In this document: in pieces, positions 53,879 through 62,685 of the stretch
Layout: every line of letters starts with the position of its first letter
Numbering within the stretch: the stretch's first letter is position 1
Assembly (NCBI GenBank): GCA_050947015.1
Contig: JBMNVT010000003.1
Location: forward strand, 61,000-124,999
Origin: CAKXIK01 sp050947015
Lineage (GTDB): Bacteria > Bacillota > Clostridia > Oscillospirales > Acutalibacteraceae
Direction of reading: 5' to 3'
Length of the DNA: 64,000 bases
The notes under the pieces: model-generated
Database searches by the model: none
Told to the model about the DNA's origin: nothing
The model's input: the letters and a program-made list of their open reading frames with translations, nothing else
Program-made: the position numbers and the translations under genes

Positions 53879-53921
53879 AAACGGCAGGGCGAAGCGTTCA
53901 GGCTTCGCCCTGCCGTTTGTT
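53879..53921. terminator. Strong hairpin terminator at the right edge of the island
   Basis: ACGGCAGGGCGAAGC pairs with GCTTCGCCCTGCCGT around a short loop, followed by a T-containing tail, directly after the mobile-gene fragment. Confidence 0.8.
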
Positions 53922-53965
53922 ATCTGCAAAGAAATTTGTAAGCGTGGATTGTTGTTGTAGTATCT

Positions 53966-54103
53966 TTAACTATGTGATACCCAGCGTTCCCATTTTGAAA
54001 CAGTGCGGTCGCTTAAACGCATGGCATCGGCAAGCTGCTTTTGCGTCAGCCTTTTTTCTCTGCGCAGAGCACGGATCAGTTTTCCTGTTTTTTCGAAATT
54101 CAT
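53966..54103 (-). pseudogene. N-terminal fragment of an XRE-type regulator
   Basis: From ATG 54103, behind AAAGGG, the frame encodes MNFEKTGKLIRALRREKRLT, QKQLADAMRLSDRTVSKWER, a complete helix-turn-helix, then the foreign residues WVSHS and a stop at 53966. In intact relatives SKWER is followed by G(L/M)GCPD and about 140 more residues. The matching C-terminal domain lies on the same strand at 45582-45902. The protein, if made, is 45 residues. The break falls immediately beside the 12-bp repeat at 53996-54007. Confidence 0.75.
53996..54007. repeat. 12-bp direct repeat, right junction of the island
   Basis: TGAAACAGTGCG, identical to 45903-45914. Here it lies in the codons for RTVS of the XRE helix-turn-helix. 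Confidence 0.5.
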
Positions 54104-54265
54104 CGTGGACGCCCTTTCTTTGTGGCTCGCTGCAGCAGCCATGCTTTCAGTATAACCGCGTCCGACGCGGAAATCAACCAACGCTCCGTAGAGTTCACGG
54201 CTGTACTTTCGCGCGGCCTTGTGGTAAAATAAAATCCTGAATCAAATATTGGGGGCGTTGTTCGG

Positions 54266-55351
54266 GTGAACAAAGAGAGTGGCAAAAGAATAAGAAAATA
54301 TTTTCTTTTTTCGGCGAGGGATTCGGTTTTGAGCGTGCTGATTCTGGCCGCGACAACGGGTTTGTGCTTTTTGCTGCGAATGTTTGTGGAAGGGCCGCAC
54401 GATGTTTCTGTGATTTTTATTTTGGGCGTATTTCTGATCGCCCGCTTTACGCAGGGCTATTTTTACGGTGCTGCTGCCTCGTTGGTTGCGGTGGTTCTCG
54501 TCAACTATTTGTTTACTTACCCGTATTATCATCTGAATTTTACGCTGACTGGATACCCAGTAACCGTGCTGTGCATGCTTGCGGTGGCGGTAATTACCAG
54601 CATGCTGACGACGCAGATTAAAGAACAGAGCGAGGTGCGGGTGGAAGCCGAGCGGGAGAAGATGCGCGGCAACCTGCTTCGTGCTGTTTCACACGATCTT
54701 CGCACGCCGCTGACTGCTATTTTTGGTGCAAGCTCCGCTATTTTGGAAAATCACGCGCTGCTTTCCGACCAGGACAGGCTGGAACTTGTAGCGGGGATTC
54801 GGGAAGATTCCCAGTGGCTGATCCGCATGGTGGAAAACCTGCTGGCCGTGACCCGGTTTGACGCGGGAACCGGAGCAAGACTGACCAAAACACCGGTTCC
54901 TGCGGAAGAAGTGGCCGCCGAATCGGTGCAGAAGTTCAACAGGCGATTTCCGGAATGGCATGTTTCGGTCGTGGTGCCGCAGGAACTGTTGATGGTGCCG
55001 ATGGATGGGATGCTGATTGAGCAGGTGTTGATTAATCTGTTGGAAAACGCCGTGCTGCATGCGGCCGGTGCAACGCAGATATGGCTGAATGTAACAGATG
55101 AAGGGCAGAATGTTTGTTTTGAAGTGGCAGACGATGGCTGCGGGATTGAGGAAAGCCGGCTGTCGGGGCTGTTTGACGGAGCGGTGAGCAGCTCGCAGGG
55201 TAATTCGGACGGTCGGCGCAACATGGGAATCGGCCTTTCTGTTTGCCGAACGATCATCCGTGCGCACGGTGGAGAAATCACCGTATTCAATCGAAAACAG
55301 GGCGGCGCGGATTTTCGTTTTACGCTGCCGAAGGAGGATAAGGCTTTATGA
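54266..55351 (+). CDS. KdpD-like histidine kinase without the N-terminal KdpD/USP domains
   Basis: A 361-residue kinase starting at GTG 54266. It has four closely spaced helices (about 20-110) matching the DUF4118 transmembrane region of KdpD (PHDVSVIFILGVFLIARFTQ, YFYGAAASLVAVVLVNYLFT). HisKA follows with H143 in AVSHDLRTPLTAI, and HATPase_c with LINLLENAVLHA, DDGCGIEE and MGIGLSVC. KdpD normally begins with a 200-residue KdpD domain plus a USP domain; neither is present, and no kdpFABC genes are in the window. Its signal may therefore differ from potassium limitation. The stop overlaps the regulator gene (ATGA). Confidence 0.88.
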   Translation: MNKESGKRIRKYFLFSARDSVLSVLILAATTGLCFLLRMFVEGPHDVSVIFILGVFLIARFTQGYFYGAAASLVAVVLVNYLFTYPYYHLNFTLTGYPVTVLCMLAVAVITSMLTTQIKEQSEVRVEAEREKMRGNLLRAVSHDLRTPLTAIFGASSAILENHALLSDQDRLELVAGIREDSQWLIRMVENLLAVTRFDAGTGARLTKTPVPAEEVAAESVQKFNRRFPEWHVSVVVPQELLMVPMDGMLIEQVLINLLENAVLHAAGATQIWLNVTDEGQNVCFEVADDGCGIEESRLSGLFDGAVSSSQGNSDGRRNMGIGLSVCRTIIRAHGGEITVFNRKQGGADFRFTLPKEDKAL

Positions 55352-56055
55352 AACGCCCGTTTACTATTTTGATTGCGGAAGATGAAAACAATATTGCAAG
55401 CTTTATGACGACAATCCTGACTGCCAACGGGTATCAGGTAATTCGCGCGCAGAACGGCGCCGAAACCATGATGATGGTGACGTCGCATTGCCCGGATCTG
55501 ATGATTCTGGATCTCGGACTGCCGGACTTGGACGGCAGCCGGGTAATTCAGGCCGTTCGTGGTTGGTCCCAGATTCCGATCCTGGTCGTTTCGGCGCGCA
55601 CCCATGAGCGGGATAAGGTTGAAGCGCTGGATCTTGGCGCGGATGACTATATTACCAAGCCGTTTGGAACGGCGGAACTGCTGGCACGCGTCCGAACGGC
55701 GCTGCGGAGGCTGCATATCAACAGCAGCGCTCAGGATGCTCTGCAGACCGGCCGTTTTTCCTGCGGCGGGCTGACGGTGGATTTTGACCGCCGTCGTGTT
55801 TTTGTGGAAGGAAACGATGTTCATCTGACTCAGAATGAATATAAAATTGTGGCGCTGCTGGCCGCTTATGCCGGCAGAGTGCTGACTTATGACCTGTTGA
55901 TCCGCAGCATATGGGGCCCGAACGCCGGAGAGGATAATCAGATTCTGCGCGTCAATATGGCAAATATCCGCCGGAAAATTGAAAAGAACCCTGCAGAACC
56001 GCATTATATTTTCACCGAAATAGGAGTCGGATATCGCATGGCGGAAGGGCGGTAA
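55348..56055 (+). CDS. KdpE-like OmpR-family response regulator
   Basis: A 235-residue regulator. Receiver: ILIAEDENN, phospho-acceptor D55 in LMILDLGLPDLDG, SAR and Lys in TKPFGTAELLARVR. Winged helix: LTQNEYKIVALLAAYAGRVLTY, GPNAGEDNQILRVNMANIRRKIE and the terminal EIGVGYRMAE, which match KdpE. It is translationally coupled to the kinase by a four-base overlap and followed by a terminator. Confidence 0.92.
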   Translation: MKRPFTILIAEDENNIASFMTTILTANGYQVIRAQNGAETMMMVTSHCPDLMILDLGLPDLDGSRVIQAVRGWSQIPILVVSARTHERDKVEALDLGADDYITKPFGTAELLARVRTALRRLHINSSAQDALQTGRFSCGGLTVDFDRRRVFVEGNDVHLTQNEYKIVALLAAYAGRVLTYDLLIRSIWGPNAGEDNQILRVNMANIRRKIEKNPAEPHYIFTEIGVGYRMAEGR

Positions 56056-56104
56056 GTCGTGCGCTGCCAACCGGTTAGTTAAGCAGGGAAAGAAAACAGT
56101 AAAA

Positions 56105-56150
56105 TGCACCGCCTACCGCAGAGTACAACTGCGGCAGGGCGGTGCGTTTT
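56105..56150 (+). terminator. Intrinsic terminator after the KdpDE-like pair
   Basis: GCACCGCC...GGCGGTGC encloses a second stem (CCGCAG/CTGCGG) and is followed by GTTTTAT, 50 bases past the stop codon. Confidence 0.8.
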
Positions 56151-56160
56151 ATCGGGAAGC

Positions 56161-56707
56161 TCAGGGTTCCAGCGTAAAGAGGCGGCGCTTGCTGGCAAAC
56201 CAGATCAGACCGTTTTCGTCACGCGTGCAGGTCTGCGCATAGCCGGCAAGTGTTTCCGGCCGGCATTTTCCGGATAGACCCCGCCGAGCGGGTACCATTC
56301 CCCGGTTTTGACACGATAAAGCCATGCTTCGTTGTGATAGTATCCTGGGCTGACGGCGATATCGCCCTCTGAAGTAGTGAACACATCCCGCGAATACTGG
56401 TTTTTGCGTTCGGAGCCGACATGCCCAAGACTGACCATCTTCCGGGTTTCGGGGTCATATTGTACCAGAGAACAGCCAGGGCAGGTGCTGGCGTAGACCC
56501 GACCGTCTCCGCCTTTGGTAAAATTCCAGAGGTATGTTTCGCTTTCCAGCCGCATTTCGGTGTCAATAATAATCAGGCAGCCGGAGGCTTCTGCGGCGTA
56601 GTTGCTGAGCACCGGTTTTCGCGGCCGTCGTACGGATCTTTTGGAATCAAAACTTTGTTCAAAATGCAAAAGTTGCGGCAGGGTTCTGCCTGCGGGGTCA
56701 ATTTCAT
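56161..56707 (-). pseudogene. Beta-propeller-type protein remnant with two frameshifts
   Basis: ATG 56707, behind AAAGGAAGGATCACTGCC, starts MKLTPQAEPCRNFCILNKVL and KDPYDGRE, then the frame must shift to continue SNYAAEASGCLIIIDTE, GRVYASTCPGCSLVQYDPET, SEGDIAVSPGYYHNEAWLYR and GEWYPLGG. A second shift near 56250 is needed to finish RDENGLIWFASKRRLFTLEP with a stop at 56161. The repeated strand pattern resembles SMP-30/propeller proteins. The middle shares a reading frame with the upstream GyrI-like pseudogene, so the two read as one artificial fusion. Confidence 0.6.
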
Positions 56708-56719
56708 GGCAGTGATCCT

Positions 56720-57359
56720 TCCTTTGTGCTAATTTTTTGACAGGATGGCGAATCACTGTCTTTCTTTTTTCCGGCCGACATTTTCTCGGATCGGACAGAT
56801 AGATCTCGTGGTGCAGCCTGGTGTCTGTGATATCATTGACATAACCGTTTTGAGCAAGGTATTCGTCCATCCGTGCGGTCGTTTCCGGCTCATTGTCAAA
56901 AGAACCGAAATGCATGATTTGCACGCACAGTCCCTCGTTTACCGTCAGAAATTCCGCGGAGGAACAGTCCATTCCTTTCTTTTTGGAGGCAGCCGCCACA
57001 GCCCATTCAAAGTCCTGCAAGGTGACGAAGTCCGGCAGCCGGATGACAGAGATCCAGTGAAAAGAGGCTTTATTTCCGTAATCCACACCGTTGGCATCCT
57101 CCTGCCACCAGAATCCCTCAAGCGGCGGCACCACATACTCAAAGAATCCGTCGATTTTGTGATCTGCTTTATAGCTCATCTTTAATGTATATGCCACCGC
57201 GTATAATACACCGACTGCCTGCTGATAGGCCCCGCCTTCTTCATTCGGGTCGCCTTTTCCGCGGATCGCAATATAATTCATCTTCGGAACAGTTACAATT
57301 TGCGGCTTGTTCGCAGGCAGATAAAATTCCTTATATTATTTCTTGAAATCAAATGCCAT
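56720..57359 (-). pseudogene. GyrI-like domain protein interrupted by TAA at codon 8
   Basis: ATG 57359 starts MAFDFKK, then TAA (57336-57338), then in the same frame YKEFYLPANKPQIVTVPKMN and the full GyrI-like domain (GKGDPNEEGGAYQQAVGVLY, YVVPPLEGFWWQE, ISVIRLPDFVT, LCVQIMHFGSFDNEPETTAR, TRLHHEIYLSDPRKC, IRHPVKK). Relatives I know have MAFDFKKEYKEFY here, so GAA has become TAA. An internal ATG at 57281 could still give most of the domain. The normal stop after HPVKK is also missing, so the frame runs into the next gene. The domain binds small hydrophobic ligands. Confidence 0.75.
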
Positions 57360-57574
57360 ATTCCACAGCTCCCTTACCGATTCAGATTTGTCTTCCGGTT
57401 TTCCAGTATCTTTGATTATAGCAAATGAGATCACAGAGAACAAGATATGACATGCCCTCAAATGAAAAAAGAGAGCTGCCGGCGGTTTGCTTGAAAATGC
57501 AGCAAAAAACGGCGGCTGCCGCAAAAAGAAATTGCAGCAGCCGCCTTGCGGACGAAAAAATTGAAACGGGTCGG

Positions 57575-59518
57575 TCAGTCGTGTGCTTTGGTGCGGATCT
57601 CTTCCAGAATGCGTGCCAGAAAATCCTCCACGCTCATGGCGCCAAGGTCTTCCCCCTTGCGGGCGCGGACAGAAACCATGCCGCTTTCAACTTCCTTATC
57701 GCCGATAATGAGCATATAAGGTGTTTTTTCCAACTGAGCCTCGCGGATCCGGTAGCCGATTTTTTCACTGCGCAGATCGGCGGCAGCGCGAAGCCCGGCA
57801 GCCTGCAGCTGTTCGAGAACGGCGTTGGCGCGATCCTGCTGACGTTCGGAGATCGGCAGAACCTTCACCTGCGTTGGCATCAGCCACGTCGGCAGAGCTC
57901 CGGCATATTTCTCAAGCAGCAGGGCAAGCGTGCGCTCGTAGCAGCCGATGGAGGTGCGGTGGATGATATAGGGGTTTTTCTTTGAGCCGTCGCTGTCGGT
58001 GTAAACCATCCCAAATTTTTCGGCAAGCATCTGGTCGATCTGAATGGTGATCAGCGTGTCTTCCTTGCCGTATACGTTGCGAATCTGAATATCGAGCTTC
58101 GGACCGTAGAACGCGGCTTCGCCGACGCCTTCGACAAACGGAATCTCCAGATCGGTCAGGATCGTGCGCATCATTCCCTGCGCTTCGTCCCACTGTTCCG
58201 GCGTACCGATATATTTGGCACGGTCGTTCGGATCCCACATGGAGAACCGGTAGGAAACGTCTTCGTAAAGACCGAGCGTTTTCAGCATGAAAATGGCAAG
58301 CTCCAGGCAGCGGCGGAACTCATCCTCCAACTGGTCGGGGCGGCACATCAGGTGACCCTCGGAGATGGTAAACTGGCGCACGCGAATCAGTCCGTGCATT
58401 TCGCCGGAAGCTTCGTTGCGGAAGAGCGTCGAGGTCTCATTGTAGCGCAGCGGCAGATCGCGATAAGAGCGCGGCTTGTTCAGATAAGCCTGATACTGGA
58501 ACGGGCAGGTCATCGGGCGCAGCGCAAACACCTCGTCGTCTTTTTCCTCGTCGCCGAGCACAAACATGCCATCCTGATAATGATCCCAATGGCCGGAAAG
58601 CTTGTACAGATCGCTTTTTGCCATATAGGGAGTCTTGGTGAGCAGCCAGCCACATTTCTGTTCTTCATCTTCCACAAAGCGCTGCAGCAGCTGGATCACG
58701 CGCGCACCGTTCGGCAGCAGGATCGGCAGCCCCTGACCGATCAGGTCGCTGGTGGTGAAATAACCAAGCTCGCGGCCAATCTTGTTATGGTCGCGTTTGC
58801 GGGCTTCTTCCTGCTGTGCCAGATAAGCTTCCAGCTCGCTGCTTTTCGGGAAAGCGATCCCGTAAACGCGCTGTAGCATTTTTTTGGTGGAATCTCCGCG
58901 CCAGTAAGCGCCGGTACAGTTGGTCAGGCGGACCGCCTTAACACGGCCGGTACTCATCAGGTGGGGGCCGGCGCAAAGATCGGTAAAATCGCCCTGACGG
59001 TAGAAGCTGATTTTTTCGCCTTTTCCGCTATGCTCGGCAATCAGTTCAACCTTGTAGGGCTGGCCGAGCTCTTCCATCAGTTTAGTCGCTTCCGTCGGCT
59101 CCAACTCGAACCGTTCGATCGGCAGATCTTCCTTGATAATTTTTTTGATCTCAGCTTCAATTGCAGCAAAATCGTCCTGCGACAGATTGCGCGGAAGATC
59201 AAAATCGTAATAGAAGCCGGATTCGATCGAAGGACCGATCGCAAAAACAGCGTCCGGGAACAGGTGCTTGACCGCCTGCGCAAGAATGTGCGAGGCGGTG
59301 TGCCAGTAGGCGCGTTTGCCTTCCGGCGAATCAAAGGTCAGCAGCTCAACGCTGCAGTCGCTGACGATCGGCGTGCGAAGATCGCAGACCTTGCCGTCGA
59401 TTTTGACAGCGCAGGCGGCGCGGGCCAAACCGGCGCTGATTTGCTGTGCGAGGTCAATTCCCGTGGTGCCGGGAGCCACCTGCAGCACGGAGCCATCCTT
59501 CAGTGTAACGTTTGCCAT
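57575..59518 (-). CDS. thrS: Threonine--tRNA ligase
   Basis: A 647-residue class II synthetase. Start ATG 59518 follows GAAAGGAATGATTCAA. The TGS domain (1-62, VTLKDGSVLQVAPGTTGID) precedes the editing domain with HTASHILAQAVKHLF and later DLCAGPHLMSTG. The catalytic core has LPNGARVIQLLQRFVEDEEQ, motif 2 TSTLFRNEASGEMHGLIRVR, and motif 3 near YERTLALLLEKYAG. The C-terminal anticodon-binding domain starts at LPTWLMPTQVKVLPI. It is controlled by the upstream T-box leader. Confidence 0.97.
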   Translation of the reverse strand: MANVTLKDGSVLQVAPGTTGIDLAQQISAGLARAACAVKIDGKVCDLRTPIVSDCSVELLTFDSPEGKRAYWHTASHILAQAVKHLFPDAVFAIGPSIESGFYYDFDLPRNLSQDDFAAIEAEIKKIIKEDLPIERFELEPTEATKLMEELGQPYKVELIAEHSGKGEKISFYRQGDFTDLCAGPHLMSTGRVKAVRLTNCTGAYWRGDSTKKMLQRVYGIAFPKSSELEAYLAQQEEARKRDHNKIGRELGYFTTSDLIGQGLPILLPNGARVIQLLQRFVEDEEQKCGWLLTKTPYMAKSDLYKLSGHWDHYQDGMFVLGDEEKDDEVFALRPMTCPFQYQAYLNKPRSYRDLPLRYNETSTLFRNEASGEMHGLIRVRQFTISEGHLMCRPDQLEDEFRRCLELAIFMLKTLGLYEDVSYRFSMWDPNDRAKYIGTPEQWDEAQGMMRTILTDLEIPFVEGVGEAAFYGPKLDIQIRNVYGKEDTLITIQIDQMLAEKFGMVYTDSDGSKKNPYIIHRTSIGCYERTLALLLEKYAGALPTWLMPTQVKVLPISERQQDRANAVLEQLQAAGLRAAADLRSEKIGYRIREAQLEKTPYMLIIGDKEVESGMVSVRARKGEDLGAMSVEDFLARILEEIRTKAHD

Positions 59519-59603
59519 TTGAATCATTCCTTTCACGGTGGTGCGGAAAACGCAGAAACACGTTTTCCGTATCAAAATTTGTTGCGGCGGGGAGAAACGA
59601 AAA

Positions 59604-59862
59604 TAAAAAAAGCCCCGCCCAAAAGCACGAGGGGCGAAGCAAAGCTCCGCGGTTCCACCCTGCGTTCAGGCAAAAGCCTATCTCATCAACGGCGATAAGG
59701 GAGCCGACCCGCGCTGCTTACGGTTTCACCATCACAGCCCACTCCGGGGTGGTTTGCACAAAACAACCGGCGGCGCGCACTTTCAGCCCGTGATGCGCGG
59801 TCTCTTTCACCGGGGGAGCGCTTTGTGCCGTCCCCTTCCAAGCGTTTACTTTCTTTTCATAT
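59604..59862 (-). ncRNA. T-box leader of thrS
   Basis: On the minus strand the conserved T-box AGGGTGGAACCGCGG lies at 59661-59647, followed by a GCCCC...GGGGC terminator with T7 (59635-59604). Upstream sequence back to the promoter can fold into a Stem I region. Uncharged tRNA-Thr should pair with the T-box bulge and prevent termination. The threonine specifier codon could not be fixed by eye. Confidence 0.92.
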
Positions 59863-59868
59863 AACCAT

Positions 59869-59897
59869 ATTATATACCCGACATTTGATAAATGCAA
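59869..59897 (-). promoter_or_regulatory. thrS promoter
   Basis: On the minus strand, TTGCAT (59897-59892), 17 bases and TATAAT (59874-59869), placing the start of transcription at about 59862. Confidence 0.75.
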
Positions 59898-59999
59898 CAA
59901 AAAAGCAGAAAAAATTTGCACAAACTACACGCGAAGAGCGCGGAAAAAAATCGTCTGAAATTTGTGTTTTGAAATTGTAAATGAAAATGCCAAAATTTC

Positions 60000-60029
60000 T
60001 TGACAGACCAAGGCAAAAAGCGATACAAT
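60000..60029 (+). promoter_or_regulatory. rny promoter
   Basis: TTGACA (60000-60005), 18 bases and TACAAT (60024-60029), about 110 bases before the rny start. It is divergent from the thrS promoter. Confidence 0.65.
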
Positions 60030-60139
60030 TAGTATTGCAATATTTTATGCAGTTGCAATATTGCAATTGGGAAGATTTCTTCCCAGTTTATGATGATTGA
60101 ATGAAACAAAAACAAAAGAAAAGGAGGTGCTATCGAAAA

Positions 60140-61705
60140 TTGGTTATTAATCTTCATATTGCTGTCTTTATCGCCATCCTTTTGGGATGTGTGGTTGTTA
60201 GTGGTGCTATCGCCTTTTTTGCGGGCGTTTCTCATAGAAAAAAAGTTGCTGAACTTCAGATTGGCTCGGCGGAACAGGAAGCAAAGAGAATCGTCAGCGA
60301 GGCGCTCAAGACCGCTGAGGCAAAGAAAAAAGAGGCCATTCTCGAGGGCAAAGACGAAATTCACAGGCTGCGCAACGAATCAGAAAAGGAACTGCGCGAG
60401 CGGCGCGCGGAGGTGCAGCGCCAGGAACGCAGAATTCAGCAGAAAGAGGAAACGCTGGACAAAAAGCTGGAGAATCTTGAGAAAAAAGAGGACGCAGTTG
60501 CTGCGAAAACGAAACAGATTGAAGAAAAACTTGCTGAAACGGAAACGATCAAGAAGAGTCAGTTCGACATGCTGGAGCGTATTTCCGGCTTTACGGCGGA
60601 TCAGGCGAAGGATTACTTGCTGAAAAACCTTGAAAATGAGCTGCAGCATGAAAAAGCAGTCAAGATTATGGATGTGGAGCAGCAGACCAAGGACGAGTCC
60701 GACAAACGGGCGCGCGAAATTATTTCGCTTGCCATTCAGCGCTGTGCTGCGGATCATGTTTCCGAAGCGGCCGTTTCGGTTGTCCCGCTGCCGAATGACG
60801 AAATGAAGGGCCGCATCATTGGCCGTGAGGGCCGCAACATTCGCACGCTGGAAACCTTGACGGGAGTCGACCTGATTATTGACGATACGCCGGAAACGAT
60901 TACGCTTTCGAGCTTTGAACCGGTTCGCCGCGAGGTGGCCCGCATTGCTTTGGAACGATTGATTGCCGACGGACGAATTCATCCGACGCGTATTGAAGAA
61001 ATGGTGGAAAAGGCTCGCCGTGAGGTGGACGCCACCATCAAGGCGGAAGGGGAACGCGCCATTATTGAAGCTGGTGTTAACGGAATTCACCCCGAGCTGG
61101 TCAAACTGCTCGGACGGCTGCGTTACCGCACAAGTTATGGCCAGAACGTGCTCAATCATTCGCTGGAGGTTTCTTATCTGGCAGGGGTGATGGCAAGCGA
61201 GCTGGGTATTAACCCGACGCTGGCACGCCGCGCCGGTTTGCTGCATGATATAGGAAAGGCGCTCGATCATGAGATCGAAGGCTCCCATGTGGAAATCGGT
61301 ATTGATGTGGCGCGCAAGTACAAGGAAAGCGAAGCGGTGATTCACGCGATTCAGGCGCACCACGGAGACGTGGAACCCAAAACCGTGGTTGCCTGCCTGG
61401 TGCAGGCTGCAGACGCCATTTCCGCGGCACGCCCCGGCGCGCGGCGCGAGAATCTGGAAAACTACATTAAGCGTCTGGAAAAGCTTGAAGAAATTTCTTC
61501 TTCGTTCCCCGGTGTGGAACGAAGCTTTGCAATTCAGGCAGGCCGTGAGGTTCGTATCATGGTCAAGCCGGAGGTCATCAAGGACGACAACATGGTGCTG
61601 CTTGCCCGGGACATCTGCCAGAAGATTGAGCAGAGCCTCGATTATCCTGGCCAGATCAAGGTGAACATTATCAGGGAAAGCCGCGCAATCGATTACGCGA
61701 AATAA
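60140..61705 (+). CDS. rny: Ribonuclease Y
   Basis: A 521-residue membrane endoribonuclease that starts mRNA decay. TTG 60140 follows AAGGAGG by 12 bases and gives the usual length; the upstream ATG would place extra residues before the membrane helix. The N-terminal helix (AVFIAILLGCVVVSGAIAFF) leads into a long Lys/Glu coiled coil (about 30-180). The KH domain has PNDEMKGRIIGREGRNIRTL, and the HD domain has NHSLEVSYLAGVMASELG, AGLLHDIGKALDHE and HHGDVEPKT. It is monocistronic with a strong terminator. Confidence 0.97.
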   Translation: MVINLHIAVFIAILLGCVVVSGAIAFFAGVSHRKKVAELQIGSAEQEAKRIVSEALKTAEAKKKEAILEGKDEIHRLRNESEKELRERRAEVQRQERRIQQKEETLDKKLENLEKKEDAVAAKTKQIEEKLAETETIKKSQFDMLERISGFTADQAKDYLLKNLENELQHEKAVKIMDVEQQTKDESDKRAREIISLAIQRCAADHVSEAAVSVVPLPNDEMKGRIIGREGRNIRTLETLTGVDLIIDDTPETITLSSFEPVRREVARIALERLIADGRIHPTRIEEMVEKARREVDATIKAEGERAIIEAGVNGIHPELVKLLGRLRYRTSYGQNVLNHSLEVSYLAGVMASELGINPTLARRAGLLHDIGKALDHEIEGSHVEIGIDVARKYKESEAVIHAIQAHHGDVEPKTVVACLVQAADAISAARPGARRENLENYIKRLEKLEEISSSFPGVERSFAIQAGREVRIMVKPEVIKDDNMVLLARDICQKIEQSLDYPGQIKVNIIRESRAIDYAK

Positions 61706-61713
61706 AATAATTC

Positions 61714-61757
61714 AAACTCCGCTTTCGTGAAACCGTTCACGAAAGCGGAGTTTTTTC
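61714..61757 (+). terminator. rny terminator
   Basis: AACTCCGCTTTCGTGAA pairs perfectly with TTCACGAAAGCGGAGTT around ACCG, followed by T-rich sequence. Confidence 0.95.
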
Positions 61758-61869
61758 TGTTTTACAGGCAGTAAATTTTGTTTGACGTTTCCTTACCACA
61801 TCATTTAGTATCGTGTTGTCAGAGGGATTCCTTCTGTATCATTGACCGGACAAATCGGTTTTCGTCGAA

Positions 61870-62235
61870 CGGTTTCGTGTGTTAAAACGTCAATTTTATG
61901 AGTGTTTGAAAGCTTCTTTTTTACTAAGTATAGAAAGCCCGCTGTTATTTGTTTCTATAAAACTTTCTGTGCCTCACGGTAGTCTTCATTCCATAATGAA
62001 AAAACAATTTCCCAGTCCAAAGGATCTTTTTCGTATTTTTTCAGCAAAGGCGCAAACAATTTTTTCTCTGTGGTTTCGGTATTCCGGCAAAACGAAAATG
62101 ATCTTTCATATAGGCAGCCATTTTCTGTGACTGTTCCTCGTCACAATTATCCTGAATTAGCGCTCTTACTTCCTCAAGCAAACGAATCGCCCCTTTCTTT
62201 CATTCTGCAGTAATACAAGAATTTGTAAAATATGC
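61870..62235 (-). pseudogene. alkD-like DNA alkylation repair gene remnant
   Basis: No intact frame exists, but three minus-strand frames joined by short slips read RLLEEVRALIQDNCDEEQ, KMAAYMKDHFRFAGIPKPQR, then KLFAPLLKKYEKDPLDWEIV and FSLWNEDYREAQKV, then weakly FLYLVKKKLS. These match the start of AlkD-type HEAT-like glycosylases (AAYMKxxFxFxGIxxPxR, DPLDWxxVxxLW). One slip falls in an A6 run near 62068, and a TAG follows REAQKVL. The C-terminal two-thirds is absent. The 62236-62640 stretch beyond it shows nothing definite. Confidence 0.6.
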
Positions 62236-62685
62236 AAATGCCGAGTTGCCCTGCTCTACCAATTAAAGATCGTCTTTCAATTTGAATTCATTAAACTTTT
62301 ATTGGTTTCATATCAAATCGTTTGTAAATTTTTCTGCCCATTTTATGAAGCTCTTTTTCTTGTTACTCTATCCGTTTAGGAAAAACGTCCCCGTAACATA
62401 CAAATAATTGTTTTCGCTTCCTTATTTAGTTTTTATTGAGTCCAAATATTTCCCCTGTGTTTTTTTAGTTCTTCTGGCTTATAAGTTAACAGTAGATAAT
62501 ACATATTAATTTGTCTACTACAAGTTCCGGTTGATGATTCTCTCTTTTTGCAAAACAGCCCCACAGAAATCAATCTGCAGGGCTACTTTTACAAGCATAT
62601 GTTTTTGCCTTTGTGGTGCACCTTTGGCATAAATGGGCGTAACTTATGGTGCCGTAAGCAATGTTTTTGATTGTTTCAGGGTTAA
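62236..62685. other. Gene-free AT-rich stretch
   Basis: No gene is seen. A tRNA-like scrap (about 62241-62270) and a weak hairpin AGCCC...GGGCT (about 62559-62597) followed by ACTTTT are the only structures. It looks like decayed accessory DNA between rny and the metG fragment. Confidence 0.5.

Noticed and set aside
54751..56109. A 452-codon minus-strand frame opposite the KdpDE-like pair
   Set aside because: Both plus-strand genes are clear two-component proteins; the antisense product is compositionally odd and unmatched to any family I know.
27082..57338. Possible reassignment or programmed readthrough of TAA
   Set aside because: TAA serves as the normal terminal stop of many intact genes here, and each interrupted gene either has other lesions or belongs to a dispensable type; simple pseudogenes explain it.
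62241..62270. A tRNA-like piece on the minus strand (TAATTGGTAGAGCAG...AACTC)
   Set aside because: It resembles a D-arm, but no anticodon arm, T-arm or acceptor stem follows; at best a scrap of a tRNA gene.
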